Positions 63,909 to 64,000 of a stretch of DNA of 64,000 nucleotides are shown here, piece after piece. The stretch comes from MGBC163016 sp964631345. Its GTDB lineage: Bacteria > Actinomycetota > Coriobacteriia > Coriobacteriales > Eggerthellaceae. How positions within the stretch are numbered: position 1 is the first letter of the stretch; each line of letters opens with the position of its first letter. Below the pieces are notes generated by a model. That model was not told the DNA's origin. It worked only from the letters and a program-made list of their open reading frames with translations, and did not search any database. The translations under genes and the position numbers were made by a program. Where the stretch lies: positions 124,001-188,000 of the forward strand of contig CAZVWE010000003.1 of assembly GCA_964631345.1 (NCBI GenBank). The letters are read 5' to 3'.

Positions 63909-64000
63909 TTGCCTGGAGCTATTTATTTATTTGAATACCGATCCCCTCTAGGAAACATATCGATTGCATCTAATGGAAGCTATATCACAAATGTAGTAAT
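63909..64000 (+). CDS. N-terminus of a probable methylated-DNA-protein cysteine methyltransferase (partial)
   Basis: Frame open from TTG at 63909 to the window edge, 30 codons. AGGAGG is nine bases upstream. The peptide has Y-R-S-P-L-G-N-I-S-I-A, like the N-terminal strand of Ogt/MGMT (Y-x-S-P-L-G-x-L). The catalytic Cys region is outside the window, so this is a guess. A plain TATAAT lies upstream. Confidence 0.4.
   Translation, partial: MPGAIYLFEYRSPLGNISIASNGSYITNVV

Overview
The window is a stretch of ordinary chromosome from a low-GC actinobacterium-like bacterium, most plausibly a member of the Coriobacteriia. That placement is an inference. It rests on an actinobacterial gene order (DUF177, a SepIVA-like coiled-coil protein, rpmF, plsX, rnc, smc, ftsY, ffh), a long sigma-70 N-terminus, an IF-2 with a very long charged N-terminal region, T-box and SAM leaders of actinobacterial style, and AT-rich codon use. 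A run of 100 N at 22951-23050, inside a 12-bp tandem repeat, shows this is a draft assembly. There is no prophage, insertion sequence, CRISPR array or rRNA operon. Nearly everything is housekeeping, and most genes lie on the minus strand.

Layout. Positions 1-4330 hold rimP-nusA-rnpM-infB on the minus strand, with infB cut by the window edge and a promoter plus attenuator-like terminator in front of rimP. An isochorismatase-fold hydrolase and a GtrA-type membrane protein follow. 5653-16880 is an amino-acid block: serC-serA-leuA and ilvD-ilvB-ilvN-ilvC, separated by a divergent radical-SAM gene. ilvD is preceded by a T-box leader. 16915-21256 holds purine nucleoside phosphorylase, prmC-prfA, trxB and trxA. 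21427-25914 holds a CPA2 antiporter, a voltage-gated-type potassium channel with a tetrapeptide-repeat tail, and thrS. 26131-33144 is a zinc-ribbon membrane protein, valS, clpX, clpP and tig. tRNA-Leu(UAG), an MFS transporter, an SstT-like transporter and tRNA-Asn(GUU) lie at 33241-36344.

36411-41600 is metK-priA-rpoD behind a SAM-riboswitch-like leader. 41782-51171 is nfo, ffh, ftsY, smc, rnc, plsX and rpmF. 51284-58692 is DUF177, SepIVA-like, ackA, rsmD, recG, a DAK2/FakA-like protein and Asp23/Gls24. 58973-64000 holds rpmB (plus strand), a DUF164 zinc-ribbon coiled coil, a Nif3-like protein, a PHP histidinol phosphatase, a cysteine desulfurase, rpe, and the first codons of a probable Ogt methyltransferase.

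The genes cover transcription and translation initiation, serine and branched-chain amino-acid synthesis, thiol redox, proteolysis, SRP targeting, chromosome segregation and phospholipid initiation. I see no new multi-gene system. The more interesting signals are in leaders and protein tails: an ilv T-box that reads best as alanine-specific with an odd acceptor-binding core, a terminator nested in a long stem ahead of rimP-nusA, a SAM leader whose P1 can cover the metK ribosome-binding site, a large stem-loop before sstT, a 40-bp perfect palindrome between trxA and trxB, an FtsY with its acidic domain at the C-terminus, a Cys/His cluster ending NusA, and simple tetrapeptide repeats in the channel and the desulfurase.
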